This document shows, piece after piece, positions 1 through 10,006 of a stretch of 64,000 nucleotides of DNA. The position numbers and the translations under genes are program-made. Origin of the DNA: Desulfocapsa sp. (GTDB taxonomy: Bacteria > Desulfobacterota > Desulfobulbia > Desulfobulbales > Desulfocapsaceae). Under the pieces are notes generated by a model. That model was given only the letters and a program-made list of their open reading frames with translations. It searched no databases and had not been told where the DNA came from. Location: contig JAFLJS010000023.1 of assembly GCA_022712895.1 (NCBI GenBank), positions 62,001 to 126,000 on the forward strand, in the 5' to 3' direction. How positions within the stretch are numbered: the stretch's first letter is position 1; the number at the start of each line of letters is the position of its first letter.

Positions 1-534
1 GTGGTTGACGAACAGGGCGTTTTAGTAGGAATGTTAACAGATAGAGATTTGCGATCTGCTTATCCCTCTTCTGTACTCAGTGACAGTGAATCCAGACTTG
101 TCTATGAGCGGGTAGAAAAGACAGAAGTGGCCGAGATAATGTCCACTGACTGTATATCTCTTACTCCTGACGCAACACTCGATGATGCACTTTATTTATT
201 TGATCGAGATCAGATGGGTGCATTACCAGTATTGGAAGATGGACAGGTGGTTGGTATCTTCTCTATCCGCGACCTGACAGCGGCCTATAAAACATCATTT
301 GGCGTAGGGGAAAAAGGTGCTGTTTTGATTGGCTTAGATGACGATGGCAGCGAAACGATACTGACTCGCCTGGTGACCCTTTTTGAAAAGGAGCGAATAC
401 CTTTTACAAGGTTATTACGTATTAAAAATAAAACTGATGGTGATGCTATTTACATTCGTATTAATACTTTTAAAATAGCTGCAGTACTTGAAATTCTGGA
501 AGATAATGGATTTTCCGTAAAACGTTTTGTTTAG
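1..534 (+). CDS. CBS-pair protein with C-terminal ACT-like domain (5' partial)
   Basis: The reading frame is open from the first base, and the protein begins inside the first CBS motif (GVLVGMLTDRDLR at residues 6-18), so the true start lies before the window. A second CBS motif follows at about residues 43-95 (VAEIMSTDCISLTP ... GIFSIRDL). Residues 105-177 resemble an ACT-like regulatory fold, as in AcuB-type CBS-ACT proteins. CBS pairs bind adenosine ligands and sense energy charge. The gene lies 2 bases before an ADP-forming acyl-CoA ligase gene on the same strand, so an allosteric or energy-sensing role for that acyl-CoA pathway is a reasonable inference. The exact ligand cannot be read from the sequence. 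Confidence 0.8.
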   Translation: MVDEQGVLVGMLTDRDLRSAYPSSVLSDSESRLVYERVEKTEVAEIMSTDCISLTPDATLDDALYLFDRDQMGALPVLEDGQVVGIFSIRDLTAAYKTSFGVGEKGAVLIGLDDDGSETILTRLVTLFEKERIPFTRLLRIKNKTDGDAIYIRINTFKIAAVLEILEDNGFSVKRFV

Positions 535-536
535 AA

Positions 537-2654
537 GTGAGTAAAATGAGCCTGAAAAGTCTATTTGAGCCTGAAAGTGTTGCCGTGGTAGGCGCTTCCC
601 GGAAAGAGGAAAAAGCTGGGCATGTCATTCTTAAAAATTTGACGGAGGGTGGTTTTAAGGGTGAAATTGTCGCCATTAATCCTGCCGTTAATACATTGCT
701 TGGTTGTTCCTGTTATCCTTCTCTTGCAGCATATGGAAAGGATATTGATCTTGTCGTGATCGCACTTCCGCAGAAAGACGTGAAGGAAGCTGTTGCTGAG
801 TGCGCAAAGGTCAACGCCAGTGGTGTTGTGGTTATTGCATCCGGTTTTAAGGAGGTTGGAGCAGAAGAAGCAAGGCTTGAACAGCAAATTGCCGATTTTT
901 GTGTGCGGCATGGCATGCGCTTGCTCGGTCCTAATTGCCTGGGTTTTATTAATACAGACATTAATCTGAACGTTACTTTTGCCAAAACGAGACCAAGTCC
1001 CGGAGGTATCTCAGTCTTTTCACAGTCCGGGGCACTATGCAGTGTCATGATAGATCTTGCCGAGGAGCAACATCTGGGGCTCAGCAAAGTTATTTCCATT
1101 GGGAATAAAGCTGATATTGCTGGATTTGATGTATTATCATATCTTGCTAATGATCCGCAAACCAAGGTTATAGTCGGGTACCTTGAAGACATTGCAACAG
1201 GCAAAAATTTCGTTAAAGCGGCCGAAGAAGCTTCATCAAAAAAACCTGTTATTATCCTTAAATCAGGGACAACAGCGGCTGGTCTTCGGGCCGCTTCCTC
1301 CCATACCGGTGTTTTGGCCACTGATGAGTCAGCATACGGTGCTGTTTTTAAACGTGCGGGAGTAATCAGAGCTGATAGCTTTGAAGCTCTGCTTGATGTA
1401 GCGTCAGCATTATCTATGCAACCGCTGCCAAAAGGAGATAATGTCCTTATTGTTACCAACGCCGGAGGGCCTGGAATTCTTGCTGCAGATGCAGTTGAAA
1501 ATGCAGGGATGAAGGTTGCCGAGCTCGACGATAAGGTTACAACCTTTCTAAGTCATGAACTTCTCTCTCAAGTGAATAGTGCCAGCCCTATAGATGTTCT
1601 TGGCGATGCTGAACCGTCACGTTACGCATCTGTCATAAAAGCTGCACAGGCAGATGCTGGAGTTGATTCTATTCTTATTATTCTTTCTCCGCAAGCTATG
1701 AGCAAACCAGCTGAAACGGCAAGAGCCATTGTCGGTAGCCTTGATGGAAGTAAACCCGTGGTTGCCACATTTATGGGCGGCTCTGCTCTGCTACCCGCTC
1801 GTCATGAACTGACTGCCGCAGGTCTCCCTCATTACAAATCTCCCGAACGTGCAATTACTGCTCTAAGAGGAATGAGCGCCTACGCAAACTGGAAACAACG
1901 GCCGCCACGCATGGTAACCCGATTCAGGGTGAACAGAAGACGTGTTGAACGCATCCTGTCAAGACGTCAACGAACAGGACGCTTACAACTTGGTGAAGTA
2001 AAAGGTAAAGATGTACTTGGTGCTTACGGCTTTCATGTTCCGGATGGAGCCTTGGCCTCAAGTGCTGAAGAAGCAAGGGAAATTGCTGAAAGAATAGGCT
2101 TTCCAGTGGCCATGAAGATAGTTTCTCCAGATATTGTGCATAAAAGCGATCTTGGAGGTGTTTTTCTTAATGTGGCAAATGGGGAAGCAGCTGATGACAG
2201 TTACGAACTGATGAATTTGAAGATCAGGAAAAAAGTACCTGAGGCTCATATTGAAGGCGTGTATGTAGAAAAAATGATTGGTAAAGGACTTGAGGTCATT
2301 ATCGGTATGACTCGTGATCCGCAATTTGGCCCAATGCTTATGTTCGGTCTTGGTGGAATATTTGTCGAGGTGATGAAAGATGTAACCTTTCACCTCGCTC
2401 CAATCACAGAACAGGAAGCTATTCAGATGCTGAAATCTACCAAGTCCTATGATATGCTGCAGGGAAGACGAGGGCAGGATGGCGTTGATCTGTCTGCAAT
2501 TGCTTCTGGTTTGCAACGAATCAGTCAGTTGACAACAGATTTTCCACAGATTCTGGAGCTTGATATTAACCCATTTATTGTTGGCGATTTTGGTTCGGAA
2601 CCAATTGTTGCTGATGTACGAATGACCTTGGCTGCGATGCAGGAAAAGGAGTAG
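537..2654 (+). CDS. ADP-forming acetate/acyl-CoA ligase (single-chain)
   Basis: This 705-residue protein has the full domain order of the NDP-forming acyl-CoA synthetases: CoA-binding Rossmann domain (about 5-130), succinyl-CoA-ligase-like domain, and an ATP-grasp domain from about residue 475. The phospho-relay histidine is visible in the ASSHTGVL motif (His about 256), and the ATP-grasp lysine region reads PVAMKIVSPDIVHKSDLGG. The enzyme interconverts acyl-CoA plus ADP and Pi with acid plus ATP, so in an anaerobe it can make ATP from acyl-CoA. Unlike PatZ-type relatives it carries no GNAT domain; one is fused to the next gene instead. The start is GTG at 537, 2 bases after the upstream stop, or ATG at 546; neither has a strong ribosome binding site. 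Confidence 0.92.
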   Translation: MSKMSLKSLFEPESVAVVGASRKEEKAGHVILKNLTEGGFKGEIVAINPAVNTLLGCSCYPSLAAYGKDIDLVVIALPQKDVKEAVAECAKVNASGVVVIASGFKEVGAEEARLEQQIADFCVRHGMRLLGPNCLGFINTDINLNVTFAKTRPSPGGISVFSQSGALCSVMIDLAEEQHLGLSKVISIGNKADIAGFDVLSYLANDPQTKVIVGYLEDIATGKNFVKAAEEASSKKPVIILKSGTTAAGLRAASSHTGVLATDESAYGAVFKRAGVIRADSFEALLDVASALSMQPLPKGDNVLIVTNAGGPGILAADAVENAGMKVAELDDKVTTFLSHELLSQVNSASPIDVLGDAEPSRYASVIKAAQADAGVDSILIILSPQAMSKPAETARAIVGSLDGSKPVVATFMGGSALLPARHELTAAGLPHYKSPERAITALRGMSAYANWKQRPPRMVTRFRVNRRRVERILSRRQRTGRLQLGEVKGKDVLGAYGFHVPDGALASSAEEAREIAERIGFPVAMKIVSPDIVHKSDLGGVFLNVANGEAADDSYELMNLKIRKKVPEAHIEGVYVEKMIGKGLEVIIGMTRDPQFGPMLMFGLGGIFVEVMKDVTFHLAPITEQEAIQMLKSTKSYDMLQGRRGQDGVDLSAIASGLQRISQLTTDFPQILELDINPFIVGDFGSEPIVADVRMTLAAMQEKE

Positions 2655-2662
2655 GGAAGCAA

Positions 2663-4540
2663 ATGGAATACGATGCTAATTGGAAAGAAACCTACAAAGA
2701 TATGATCAAGACCCCGAAGCGGGCCTTATCACAACTGCAATCAGGGCATAGAGTTTTTTTAGGTACAGGTTGTGGGGAACCCACGGTTCTTGTTGAAGCA
2801 ATGACCAAAATAGCTGGTAATCTGGCTGATGTTGAAATTGTTGAACTGCTCACCAAGGGAAATGCTCCCTATGCCGATAAAAAATTTGCCAGTTGTTTTA
2901 AAGTAAATTCCTTCTTTATTGGACACAATGTACGTGGGCTTATTCAGGATGGAAGAGGGGATTATACACCTGTCCTGATGTCAGACATCCCAAGACTTTT
3001 TGATTCTGGTCAGCTCCCGTTGGATGTCGCTTTAATTCAAGTTACTCCACCGGATTCTCGTGGTAAAATGAGTCTGGGAGTATCAGTCGATATTGTAAAA
3101 AGTGCGGCTGAAAATGCATCTCTTGTAATTGCACAGGTCAATCCGCAAATGCCCTGGACCAGAGGTGATAGCTTGATTGACGTGTATGACCTTGATATTC
3201 TGGTTCCGGCTGATGTCCCGCTGCTTGAGCGAAAATCAAAGCCTGCACATCCTATCAGTATCAAGATTGCAGAGTTTGCTGCAGCGCTAATTCCAAGTGG
3301 CTCCACCGTACAGTTTGGCATAGGACGAGTACCCGGTGTCGGCAGGATTCCACAGGCAGTGATGGCAGCCTTAAAAGGGAAGCATGACCTGGGTATCCAT
3401 ACTGAACTGATTACTGATGATTTGCTCGAACTTATTCAATGTGGAGCTGTAACTGGTAATCGAAAGTCGACCGATCGTGGCAAAGTCGTTACCAGCTTTT
3501 GTATGGGTTCTAGAAAATTGTACGACTTTATAGATGATAACCCACTGTTTTCATTTCGTCCCACAGAGTATGTAAATGACTCATACGTGATCGGTAAACA
3601 GAACCGTATGGTTTCCATTAATATGGCTCTTGAAATTGATCTTACCGGTCAGGTTTGTTCAGATTCTGAAGATGGTGTCTTCTATTCAGGTGTTGGTGGC
3701 CAGGTTGATTTTAACAGAGGTGCTGCTCGCTCAGAAGGGGGCAGGGCACTGATTACCATGCCTTCTACCACTAGAGAAGGTAAGTCGCGGATTAATTGCA
3801 GATTAAGCCGAGGCGCAGGAGTGGTTGTCAGCCGGGCAACTGTGCATTATGTGGTTACAGAATATGGGGTTGCGTATCTCCACGGAAAATCCGTACAGGA
3901 TCGGACCCTGACACTTATATCCATTGCCCATCCAGATCACAGGGCACAACTCTTAAAGGATGCCATTGAGGTCAAGTATATCCGGCCTGATTTTGTGAAG
4001 GTGGAAGGCAAGTTTGTGGTTGCACCTCATGATATGATGAGGGCCACCTATTTACTTGACAGCGGAACGGAAGTGTTTTTCAGACCCATTCATCCAACAG
4101 ATGAACCTTTAATCAGGGATCTTTTATACGATCTTTCCCAGCAGACTTTGTATTATCGGTTTATGAGCCATAATCATAATTTCGGCAGTCAACTGATCCA
4201 GAATTTTGTGTATGTGGATCATCGTACCGATGTCGCAATTGTTGGTACTATTCCCGAGGCACACGGTGATGATATTGTGGCTGTTGGCAGGTATTATCTT
4301 GACGAAAAGACGAATCGTGCAGAAGTCGCATTTATTGTTCGTGATGAATATCAGCGCAAAGGGATGGGTGTTTTTATGTTTAAACACCTGATAAACATAG
4401 CCAAGGCAAATGGAATCGCAGGTTTCACGGCTGAGGTATTACGGGAAAACAGAGGAATGCAGGCTATCTTTAATCATTCAGGATACAAAGTACAGAGTGT
4501 GATTGAGGAGGGAGTGTATAGTTTTCGCATAGAATTTTAA
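2663..4540 (+). CDS. Acetyl-CoA hydrolase/transferase fused to a GNAT acetyltransferase
   Basis: Residues 1 to about 440 form an acetyl-CoA hydrolase/CoA-transferase family protein ([16 protein letters not shown] near the N-terminus, FGIGRVPG and [10 protein letters not shown] later). From about residue 470 a GNAT domain follows ([16 protein letters not shown], then the acetyl-CoA loop [10 protein letters not shown] at about 559). The two-domain architecture is known in proteobacteria. The first part should move or release CoA from short acyl-CoAs. The GNAT half resembles the acetyltransferase module of Pat proteins and could acetylate acyl-CoA-handling enzymes, perhaps the ligase encoded 8 bases upstream; that partner is an inference. 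The gene is in an apparent operon with the two preceding genes. Confidence 0.9.
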   Translation: MEYDANWKETYKDMIKTPKRALSQLQSGHRVFLGTGCGEPTVLVEAMTKIAGNLADVEIVELLTKGNAPYADKKFASCFKVNSFFIGHNVRGLIQDGRGDYTPVLMSDIPRLFDSGQLPLDVALIQVTPPDSRGKMSLGVSVDIVKSAAENASLVIAQVNPQMPWTRGDSLIDVYDLDILVPADVPLLERKSKPAHPISIKIAEFAAALIPSGSTVQFGIGRVPGVGRIPQAVMAALKGKHDLGIHTELITDDLLELIQCGAVTGNRKSTDRGKVVTSFCMGSRKLYDFIDDNPLFSFRPTEYVNDSYVIGKQNRMVSINMALEIDLTGQVCSDSEDGVFYSGVGGQVDFNRGAARSEGGRALITMPSTTREGKSRINCRLSRGAGVVVSRATVHYVVTEYGVAYLHGKSVQDRTLTLISIAHPDHRAQLLKDAIEVKYIRPDFVKVEGKFVVAPHDMMRATYLLDSGTEVFFRPIHPTDEPLIRDLLYDLSQQTLYYRFMSHNHNFGSQLIQNFVYVDHRTDVAIVGTIPEAHGDDIVAVGRYYLDEKTNRAEVAFIVRDEYQRKGMGVFMFKHLINIAKANGIAGFTAEVLRENRGMQAIFNHSGYKVQSVIEEGVYSFRIEF

Positions 4541-4569
4541 CTGATTCCAATCGCACCGGAGGTAGTAAT

Positions 4570-6516
4570 ATGAGTATTAGAAATGATCTGTTTAAAGTGT
4601 CTTTTTTGTCCTTAGCTGCACTGGCACTGCTGCCGGGCATGGCCCTGGCGATGGACTTCGGGAATGCTTCCGTTGAGAACCTCAAGGGGCTCTATCCTGG
4701 CAAGGCCTATTCGCCCTATGCACAGCGTTCTTTTCCCAGCCGGGTGTACTGGGGTGAGACACACCTGCACACCGGGCTGTCACTCGATGCCGGGTTGTTC
4801 GGCTGTACTCTCGGCCCTGAGGACGCCTACCGCTTAGCGCGCGGTGAAGAAATTAAGTCTTCGACCGGTCAGCCGATCAAGCTGAGCCGACCGCTTGACT
4901 TTCTGGTGGTTGCAGACCACTCTGACATGATGGGCATCGCAACTGACATCCAGAATGGTGCACCCAACATTATGGCTGTTCCAAAGGGCAGGGAATGGGC
5001 TGAAGGTTTTGCCAAGGGGGGCGAGGCTGCTGGCAAGGCTGCCTTTGACCTGATTACCCATTTCGCCCAGGAGAAGGTTCCCGAGGAACTCCTCAAACAA
5101 TACTCTCCCGGCTCTCCGATCTACAACAAGGTCTGGGAAAGGATCATCAAGGCTGGAGACCACTTTAACGAGCCGGGCCGGTTCACGGCCCTGATCGGCT
5201 ACGAATGGACGTCGGTACCCAAAGGTTTCAACCTGCATCGCAATGTGATCCTGCGAGATGACGGGGGTCGGGCGAGACAGGTGCTTCCGTTGACTACTCT
5301 GGGACCTGTAGGCACTCAGAATCCGCTTGACCTCTATCAGTGGCTGGCGGACTACGAGACCAAAACCGGCGGTCAGGCTTTTGCTTTGGCCCATAACGGC
5401 AACCTCTCTAACGGATGGATGTTCCCCACTGTGGAAACCTATGCCGGCGGAAAGGTCGACAAGAACTATGTAGAGCTGCGTGCTAAGTGGGAACCGCTCT
5501 ACGAGGTGACCCAGATAAAAGGTGACGGCGAGGCACACCCGGTCCTATCACCCACCGATGAGTTCGCTGACCACGAAACTCTGGACGCAGGCAACCTCGA
5601 CCTCTCGCAACTCAAGAAACCGGAAATGCTGCAGCGAGAATACGCTCGTGAGGCACTGAAAAATGGTCTTGCCCTTGAACAGCAGCTGGGCACAAATCCT
5701 TACAAGTTCGGCATGGTTGGTGCAACAGACAGCCATACCGGTCTGCCAACGGCTGAAGAGGAAAACTTTTTCGGAAAAACAACCAGTGTTGAACCTTCTC
5801 CGACACGGGCAGCGCACCCTTTTGTCACATCAAAACTCGGCGCCATTGAAGGGTATGACTTGTCTGCCTCCGGCTACCAGGCTGTGTGGGCCATGGAGAA
5901 CACCCGCGAGGCGATCTTCGACGCCATGGAACGCAAGGAGACCTACGCCACCACAGGACCGCGTATGCTGGTACGTTTCTTCGGCGGCTGGGAGTATACT
6001 GATAATGACCTGCGCAGCCGCACCCCCGCCTTCATCGGTTACGAGAAGGGTGTACCCATGGGTGGTGATCTGACCAAGGCACCCTCCGGCAAGGCGCCGA
6101 CTTTCATGGTCATTTCGCTGCGTGATCCCATCGGTGCTAATCTCGACCGTGTCCAGATCATCAAGGGCTGGGTCGACAAAGACGGCAAGACCCACGAGAA
6201 GATTTACGACGTGGCGGTATCCGACGGCCGCATAATCGGAGCAGACGGACGTTGCAAGAAGCCAGTCGGTAACACCGTCGACCTGGAGGCAGCGAACTGG
6301 ACCAATACCATCGGCGCCTCCGAGCTCGCCTCGGTATGGACCGATCCCGATTTCGATCCTAACCTGAAGGCCTTTTACTACACTCGGATTCTTGAGATTC
6401 CAACGCCGCGTTGGGTGTTGTATGACAAGGTTCGCCTGGGTGCGAAGATTCCGAAGGAGGCTAAACTGACCCAACAGGAGCGGGCCTACTCATCGCCGAT
6501 CTGGTACACGCCTTAG
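4570..6516 (+). CDS. DUF3604 (PHP-like) secreted protein
   Basis: This 648-residue protein has a signal peptide ending near ALALA (about residue 27), so it is probably periplasmic. It belongs to the DUF3604 family, which has PHP-like metal-binding motifs: HLHTG (about 65), ADHSD (about 115), and GATDSHTG (about 383). These suggest a phosphoesterase or related hydrolase, but the substrate is unknown. A strong ribosome binding site (GGAGGT) precedes the ATG. The next four genes follow almost without gaps, and the DUF3604-PpiC-HupE grouping recurs in marine proteobacteria (from memory). Third codon positions are much GC-richer than in the flanking genes, for example 36 of 60 bases in the line at 6061 against 27 of 60 at 3361, which suggests acquisition by transfer. 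Confidence 0.88.
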   Translation: MSIRNDLFKVSFLSLAALALLPGMALAMDFGNASVENLKGLYPGKAYSPYAQRSFPSRVYWGETHLHTGLSLDAGLFGCTLGPEDAYRLARGEEIKSSTGQPIKLSRPLDFLVVADHSDMMGIATDIQNGAPNIMAVPKGREWAEGFAKGGEAAGKAAFDLITHFAQEKVPEELLKQYSPGSPIYNKVWERIIKAGDHFNEPGRFTALIGYEWTSVPKGFNLHRNVILRDDGGRARQVLPLTTLGPVGTQNPLDLYQWLADYETKTGGQAFALAHNGNLSNGWMFPTVETYAGGKVDKNYVELRAKWEPLYEVTQIKGDGEAHPVLSPTDEFADHETLDAGNLDLSQLKKPEMLQREYAREALKNGLALEQQLGTNPYKFGMVGATDSHTGLPTAEEENFFGKTTSVEPSPTRAAHPFVTSKLGAIEGYDLSASGYQAVWAMENTREAIFDAMERKETYATTGPRMLVRFFGGWEYTDNDLRSRTPAFIGYEKGVPMGGDLTKAPSGKAPTFMVISLRDPIGANLDRVQIIKGWVDKDGKTHEKIYDVAVSDGRIIGADGRCKKPVGNTVDLEAANWTNTIGASELASVWTDPDFDPNLKAFYYTRILEIPTPRWVLYDKVRLGAKIPKEAKLTQQERAYSSPIWYTP

Positions 6517-6532
6517 GAGTTTGGTATAAGCG

Positions 6533-7429
6533 ATGAAATCTTTAATGCGTGAGCCCCTGATTCACTTTCTGTTAATCGGTGCGGCGCTTTTTCTTTTCTT
6601 CGAAGTATTCGACGCCCCGGCTGATCAACAATCCAGCCGGGTCGTCATCACAAATGGTCAGATTGAGTTTTTAAAGGCAAGTTTTGCCCGGACCCGGCAA
6701 CGCTTGCCAACCAAACAGGAGCTACAGGGACTCGTCGACGGCTATGTGCGCGAAGAGATATTCTACCGTGAGGCGATGGCCCTGGGGCTGGACAAAGATG
6801 ACACGGTTATCCGCAAACGTTTGAATCAGAAACTCGAGCTTATGAGCGATGATCTCGCTGGTATTATAGTTCCGACCGATGAAGACCTCCACCAATTTCT
6901 GGAGACCCATGCAGAAAGTTTCAGGACCCAAACGCGGATAGCATTCCGTCATGTATACCTTAATGTCTATCAACGCGGTAATTCGACAGATGATGAGGCC
7001 ACCCGGCTGCTTGCACTATTGAGCGATGAAGCAAACAAATCTGACCCGGATACCCTGGGCGACAGCTTGATGCTGCCAGGAACCTTCAACCTTACCCCTG
7101 TCCATGAAATTGCAAAGATGTTTGGCGAACCATTCAGCCTTGAACTTGTCAACACCAAACCCGGGCAATGGATTGGTCCGGTTCAGTCAGGTTACGGTCT
7201 GCACCTGATTCTGGTAACCGAGCATATAGCAGGCCAAATACCACAGCTGGATGAAACCCGGGACACTGTTGAGTGGGAATGGTCTGCTGCCAATAGAAAA
7301 AAACTCAAAGAAAACATCTACAACGAGCTCCGTGAAAGATACACCGTTGTTTTTGAACAACCCGCAGACGGATCAGAAAATATCCAGACGATACCAACAA
7401 CACAGGTCGCTCAGGAGGAGCAGAAATGA
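6533..7429 (+). CDS. Membrane-anchored PpiC-type peptidyl-prolyl isomerase
   Basis: An N-terminal hydrophobic segment (FLLIGAALFLFFEVF, about residues 9-23) anchors or exports the protein. It is followed by a SurA/PrsA-like helical chaperone region and a parvulin domain at about 115-235 (FRTQTRIAFRHVYLNV ... VQSGYGLHLILVTEH). The protein would help fold exported proteins in the periplasm. It sits 16 bases after the DUF3604 gene and overlaps the first HupE gene by 4 bases, so a dedicated chaperone role for this operon's products is likely. Its length of 298 residues is normal for this group. Confidence 0.87.
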   Translation: MKSLMREPLIHFLLIGAALFLFFEVFDAPADQQSSRVVITNGQIEFLKASFARTRQRLPTKQELQGLVDGYVREEIFYREAMALGLDKDDTVIRKRLNQKLELMSDDLAGIIVPTDEDLHQFLETHAESFRTQTRIAFRHVYLNVYQRGNSTDDEATRLLALLSDEANKSDPDTLGDSLMLPGTFNLTPVHEIAKMFGEPFSLELVNTKPGQWIGPVQSGYGLHLILVTEHIAGQIPQLDETRDTVEWEWSAANRKKLKENIYNELRERYTVVFEQPADGSENIQTIPTTQVAQEEQK

Positions 7430-8436
7430 TGGGGTTGACCTGGTTTTCTGTTTTTATGCTGTTGGTTGCCAGCATTGTACCGGCTCTCGCCCACGAATCC
7501 CAACCAGGGACACTGGAAATAAAACAACTAGCTTCGAACAGGTACGATGTGACTTGGAAGGCACCGATCTATTATGGCAAATCGCATCCGGCCAGGTTGC
7601 AACTGCCTGTAAACTGGAAGGATAGTATCCAGCCGACCAAACGGCGCATGGCAGACTCCATCGTTTTCCATTGGGTTGTTGATGTTGGTCAAGAAAGCAT
7701 AGAAGGTGCAGTTATCCGCTTCCCCGGCCTTGAATCCACAATAACAGATGTATATGTGCGGCTGACCCGGCTTGATTCCACAATGATGACAGCGGTTGTC
7801 CGGCCGACCAAACCTTTTGTCGAATTGCGTGGTGAACGATCCTGGTATGCCACAGCTAGTGAGTATATCGGTCTTGGCTTTTACCACATCCTGCTTGGAG
7901 TTGATCATCTCCTCTTCGTACTGGGCCTGTTGCTCATTGTGCAGGGCAGGATGATGCTGATCAAGACAATAACTTCTTTTACTATTGCCCATAGCATTAC
8001 TCTTGCCATCGCCACCCTTGGCTTTGCCAGTATACCTTTACCGCCCCTGAATGCAGCCGTGGCGCTCAGCATTCTTTTTCTGGGGCCGGAGATCGTCCGC
8101 TCCTGGCGAGGCGAAACAAGCCTTACCAGCAGCTATCCCTGGATCGTTGCCTTTGTGTTCGGGCTGCTCCACGGTTTTGGCTTTGCCAGTGGACTCATCA
8201 CAACCGGGATGCCCAAGGTAGAACTACCCTGGGCCCTGCTCTGCTTTAATATTGGTGTTGAGCTGGGACAACTGGCCTTTGTCGTCATAGCTCTGGCCCT
8301 TGCATGGTCGTTCAGGACTTTGGAGATTCGTTGGCCGCGATGGGCCCTGGTAATACCAGCTTATACAGTTGGGAGCCTGGGGGCATACTGGACCATCCAA
8401 CGGATAGTAATTCTGATTGGTGGCCTTTTGAAATGA
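7426..8436 (+). CDS. HupE/UreJ family membrane protein (long form)
   Basis: This 336-residue protein has a signal peptide ending at PALAHES and a soluble N-terminal extracytoplasmic domain (to about residue 145), followed by six or seven hydrophobic segments. The HupE/UreJ signatures are GVDHLLFVLGLLL and HGFGFASGL, each with a histidine that may bind nickel or another metal. HupE/UreJ proteins act as metal permeases for hydrogenase or urease, but the long forms encoded with DUF3604 have no established substrate. A strong AGGAGGAG ribosome binding site lies upstream, and the start overlaps the ppiC stop (ATGA). It is the first of three HupE-like genes in tandem. Confidence 0.85.
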   Translation: MMGLTWFSVFMLLVASIVPALAHESQPGTLEIKQLASNRYDVTWKAPIYYGKSHPARLQLPVNWKDSIQPTKRRMADSIVFHWVVDVGQESIEGAVIRFPGLESTITDVYVRLTRLDSTMMTAVVRPTKPFVELRGERSWYATASEYIGLGFYHILLGVDHLLFVLGLLLIVQGRMMLIKTITSFTIAHSITLAIATLGFASIPLPPLNAAVALSILFLGPEIVRSWRGETSLTSSYPWIVAFVFGLLHGFGFASGLITTGMPKVELPWALLCFNIGVELGQLAFVVIALALAWSFRTLEIRWPRWALVIPAYTVGSLGAYWTIQRIVILIGGLLK

Positions 8437-9044
8437 AGAAGGAATTGAGGTATCTGAATTCGATTGTCTGCTTATTGATGCTGGCGGGATATCTTTTCTT
8501 CACACCGTCCGCCCAGGCCCATATTCAACAAGGTCAGGCTGTCAGTTTATTGACCGGCATTGAGCATCCCTGGTCAGGCCTTGACCATGTTCTGGCAATG
8601 ATCGCCGTTGGTCTCTGGGGGGCACAACTTGGTAACCCTGCCATCTGGATTCTGCCGATAACATTTCCCCTGGTAATGTCATTTGGAGCCATGATGGGAT
8701 TAATCGGCATACCGCTGCCCGGCATCGAGATTGGCATAGCAGTCTCGGCGCTTGTGCTGGGGATAATGATCCTTGGAGAAGTACGTCCAAAATTGATCGT
8801 GTCGGCTATCATAGTCGGCTGTTTTGCTATTTTTCACGGCCATGCCCATGGCACTGAACTGCCCGCCGGGCAGAGCGGGCTTCTCTACAGCATGGGATTT
8901 GTCCTTGCCACTGGATGTTTGCACGCTATTGGTATCGGTATCGGCCTGATCCACCGTTGGCCGATAGGCAAGTTAGCGTTGCGTGGTTCTGGAGGATTGA
9001 TAGCGGCAATGGGCATTTTTTTTCTATGGCAGGCAATGGTATGA
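8433..9044 (+). CDS. HupE/UreJ family membrane protein (short form)
   Basis: The start chosen is the ATG at 8433, which overlaps the previous stop codon as ATGA. It gives a 203-residue protein with a cleavable leader ending in SAQAHIQQG and about six membrane segments. It has the classical HupE motifs GIEHPWSGLDHVLAMIAVG near the N-terminus and FHGHAHGTELP in the middle, with histidines placed as in nickel/cobalt permeases. It is probably a metal transporter of the cytoplasmic membrane; the metal is unknown. The tandem arrangement with a longer and a divergent third copy suggests gene duplication or a multi-subunit complex. Confidence 0.88.
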   Translation: MKKELRYLNSIVCLLMLAGYLFFTPSAQAHIQQGQAVSLLTGIEHPWSGLDHVLAMIAVGLWGAQLGNPAIWILPITFPLVMSFGAMMGLIGIPLPGIEIGIAVSALVLGIMILGEVRPKLIVSAIIVGCFAIFHGHAHGTELPAGQSGLLYSMGFVLATGCLHAIGIGIGLIHRWPIGKLALRGSGGLIAAMGIFFLWQAMV

Positions 9045-9910
9045 AAATACATCAAGCAATAATAGCACGTTTATTCTTCAGTGCAGCTGCTGCGATGGTG
9101 TTCCTCATGCCAGATGTCGCAGCAGCACATCTGGTAACAACTGGTATGGGGCCCGTCTATGATGGTATAGGACACTTGCTGCTGACTACCGAGGATCTGG
9201 TACCGGCAATAGCTGTTGCCTTGTATGTTGGCCTGCGTGGAAAAGCTCTTGGGCGGAGAGCCCTGTTCTCTTTCCCTCTTGCCTGGCTGGCAGGCGGTTT
9301 TGCCGGACTTATGATAACCTGCACCCTCACTTTTCCTTTGCCAATGCTCTCGTTTATCCTCCTGGGGGGTCTTATAGCGGCTGACTTAAGCCTTCCAGAC
9401 AATATTGTCAGCACACTAGTCATAGTTGTCGGTATCACACACGGTTTTTATAACGGTACAACCATGGAAGGAGGGCCAGGAATTTCTGGATTGCTCGGCA
9501 TTACTGCTACACTGTTTGTCCTGATCGGCATCGCCTCTGCCTTTGTTGTATCTCTCCAGGCTGCATGGACAAGAGTAGCAGTCAGGGTTGCCGGCAGCTG
9601 GATAGCGGCCGTGGGATTGCTTATGCTTGGCTGGCTGGTGAAGGGAGCCGGTACCGCAGTTTCGTTTTTCATCATAGTGATCTGCACCTTTTTCTTTACG
9701 GTACCCAATACTCAGGCAGTAGAGCATGGAAGACTAATAGTTACTAAAGGCAGGATGATAGACCCTGCTGAGGAAACAGTAGATAAAAATGTTGAGATTC
9801 TCATTGAGGATAAAAAACTCAGTCTGGTGACAGAAGATACTATTGCCCGGGAAGATACGGATCTGGTGGTTGACGCCAACAAAGGCGTGTTGGAATGTAA
9901 TTTTAACTGA
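9041..9910 (+). CDS. HupE-like membrane protein with truncated amidohydrolase tail
   Basis: Starting at the ATG at 9041 (ATGA overlap), this 289-residue protein has a leader ending at VAAAHLV, and about six membrane segments with GIGHLLLTTEDLVPA and VVGITHGFYNGT in HupE-like positions. After the last segment there is a second signal-peptide-like stretch (FFIIVICTFFFTVPNTQA). It is followed by KGRMIDPAEETVDKNVEI ... DLVVDANKGVL, which matches the first 50 or so residues of amidohydrolases of the dihydroorotase/urease superfamily. The frame then stops (TGA TAG) before any metal-binding HxH motif. The simplest reading is that a neighbouring secreted amidohydrolase gene was deleted and its beginning became fused to hupE. 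Confidence 0.75.
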   Translation: MKIHQAIIARLFFSAAAAMVFLMPDVAAAHLVTTGMGPVYDGIGHLLLTTEDLVPAIAVALYVGLRGKALGRRALFSFPLAWLAGGFAGLMITCTLTFPLPMLSFILLGGLIAADLSLPDNIVSTLVIVVGITHGFYNGTTMEGGPGISGLLGITATLFVLIGIASAFVVSLQAAWTRVAVRVAGSWIAAVGLLMLGWLVKGAGTAVSFFIIVICTFFFTVPNTQAVEHGRLIVTKGRMIDPAEETVDKNVEILIEDKKLSLVTEDTIAREDTDLVVDANKGVLECNFN

Positions 9911-10006
9911 TAGCAACCCTCTAAAACTTGAGGTCTCTGCTGTGTGTGTCAGGTACGATCACGCTTGGTTACTTCAATTTTCAGATCGAGTATGAACAGC
10001 TACAAT

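Noticed and set aside
713-1459. Long minus-strand frame inside the acyl-CoA ligase
   Set aside because: No family features; the plus-strand protein is complete and conserved.
4834-6474. Long antisense frames within the DUF3604 gene
   Set aside because: They are shadows caused by the GC-rich codon use of a clear protein family on the plus strand.
9911-10006. Continuation of the amidohydrolase in another frame after the HupE fusion
   Set aside because: The next open frame shows no PGFIDxHxH-type sequence, so it is not a simple frameshift.
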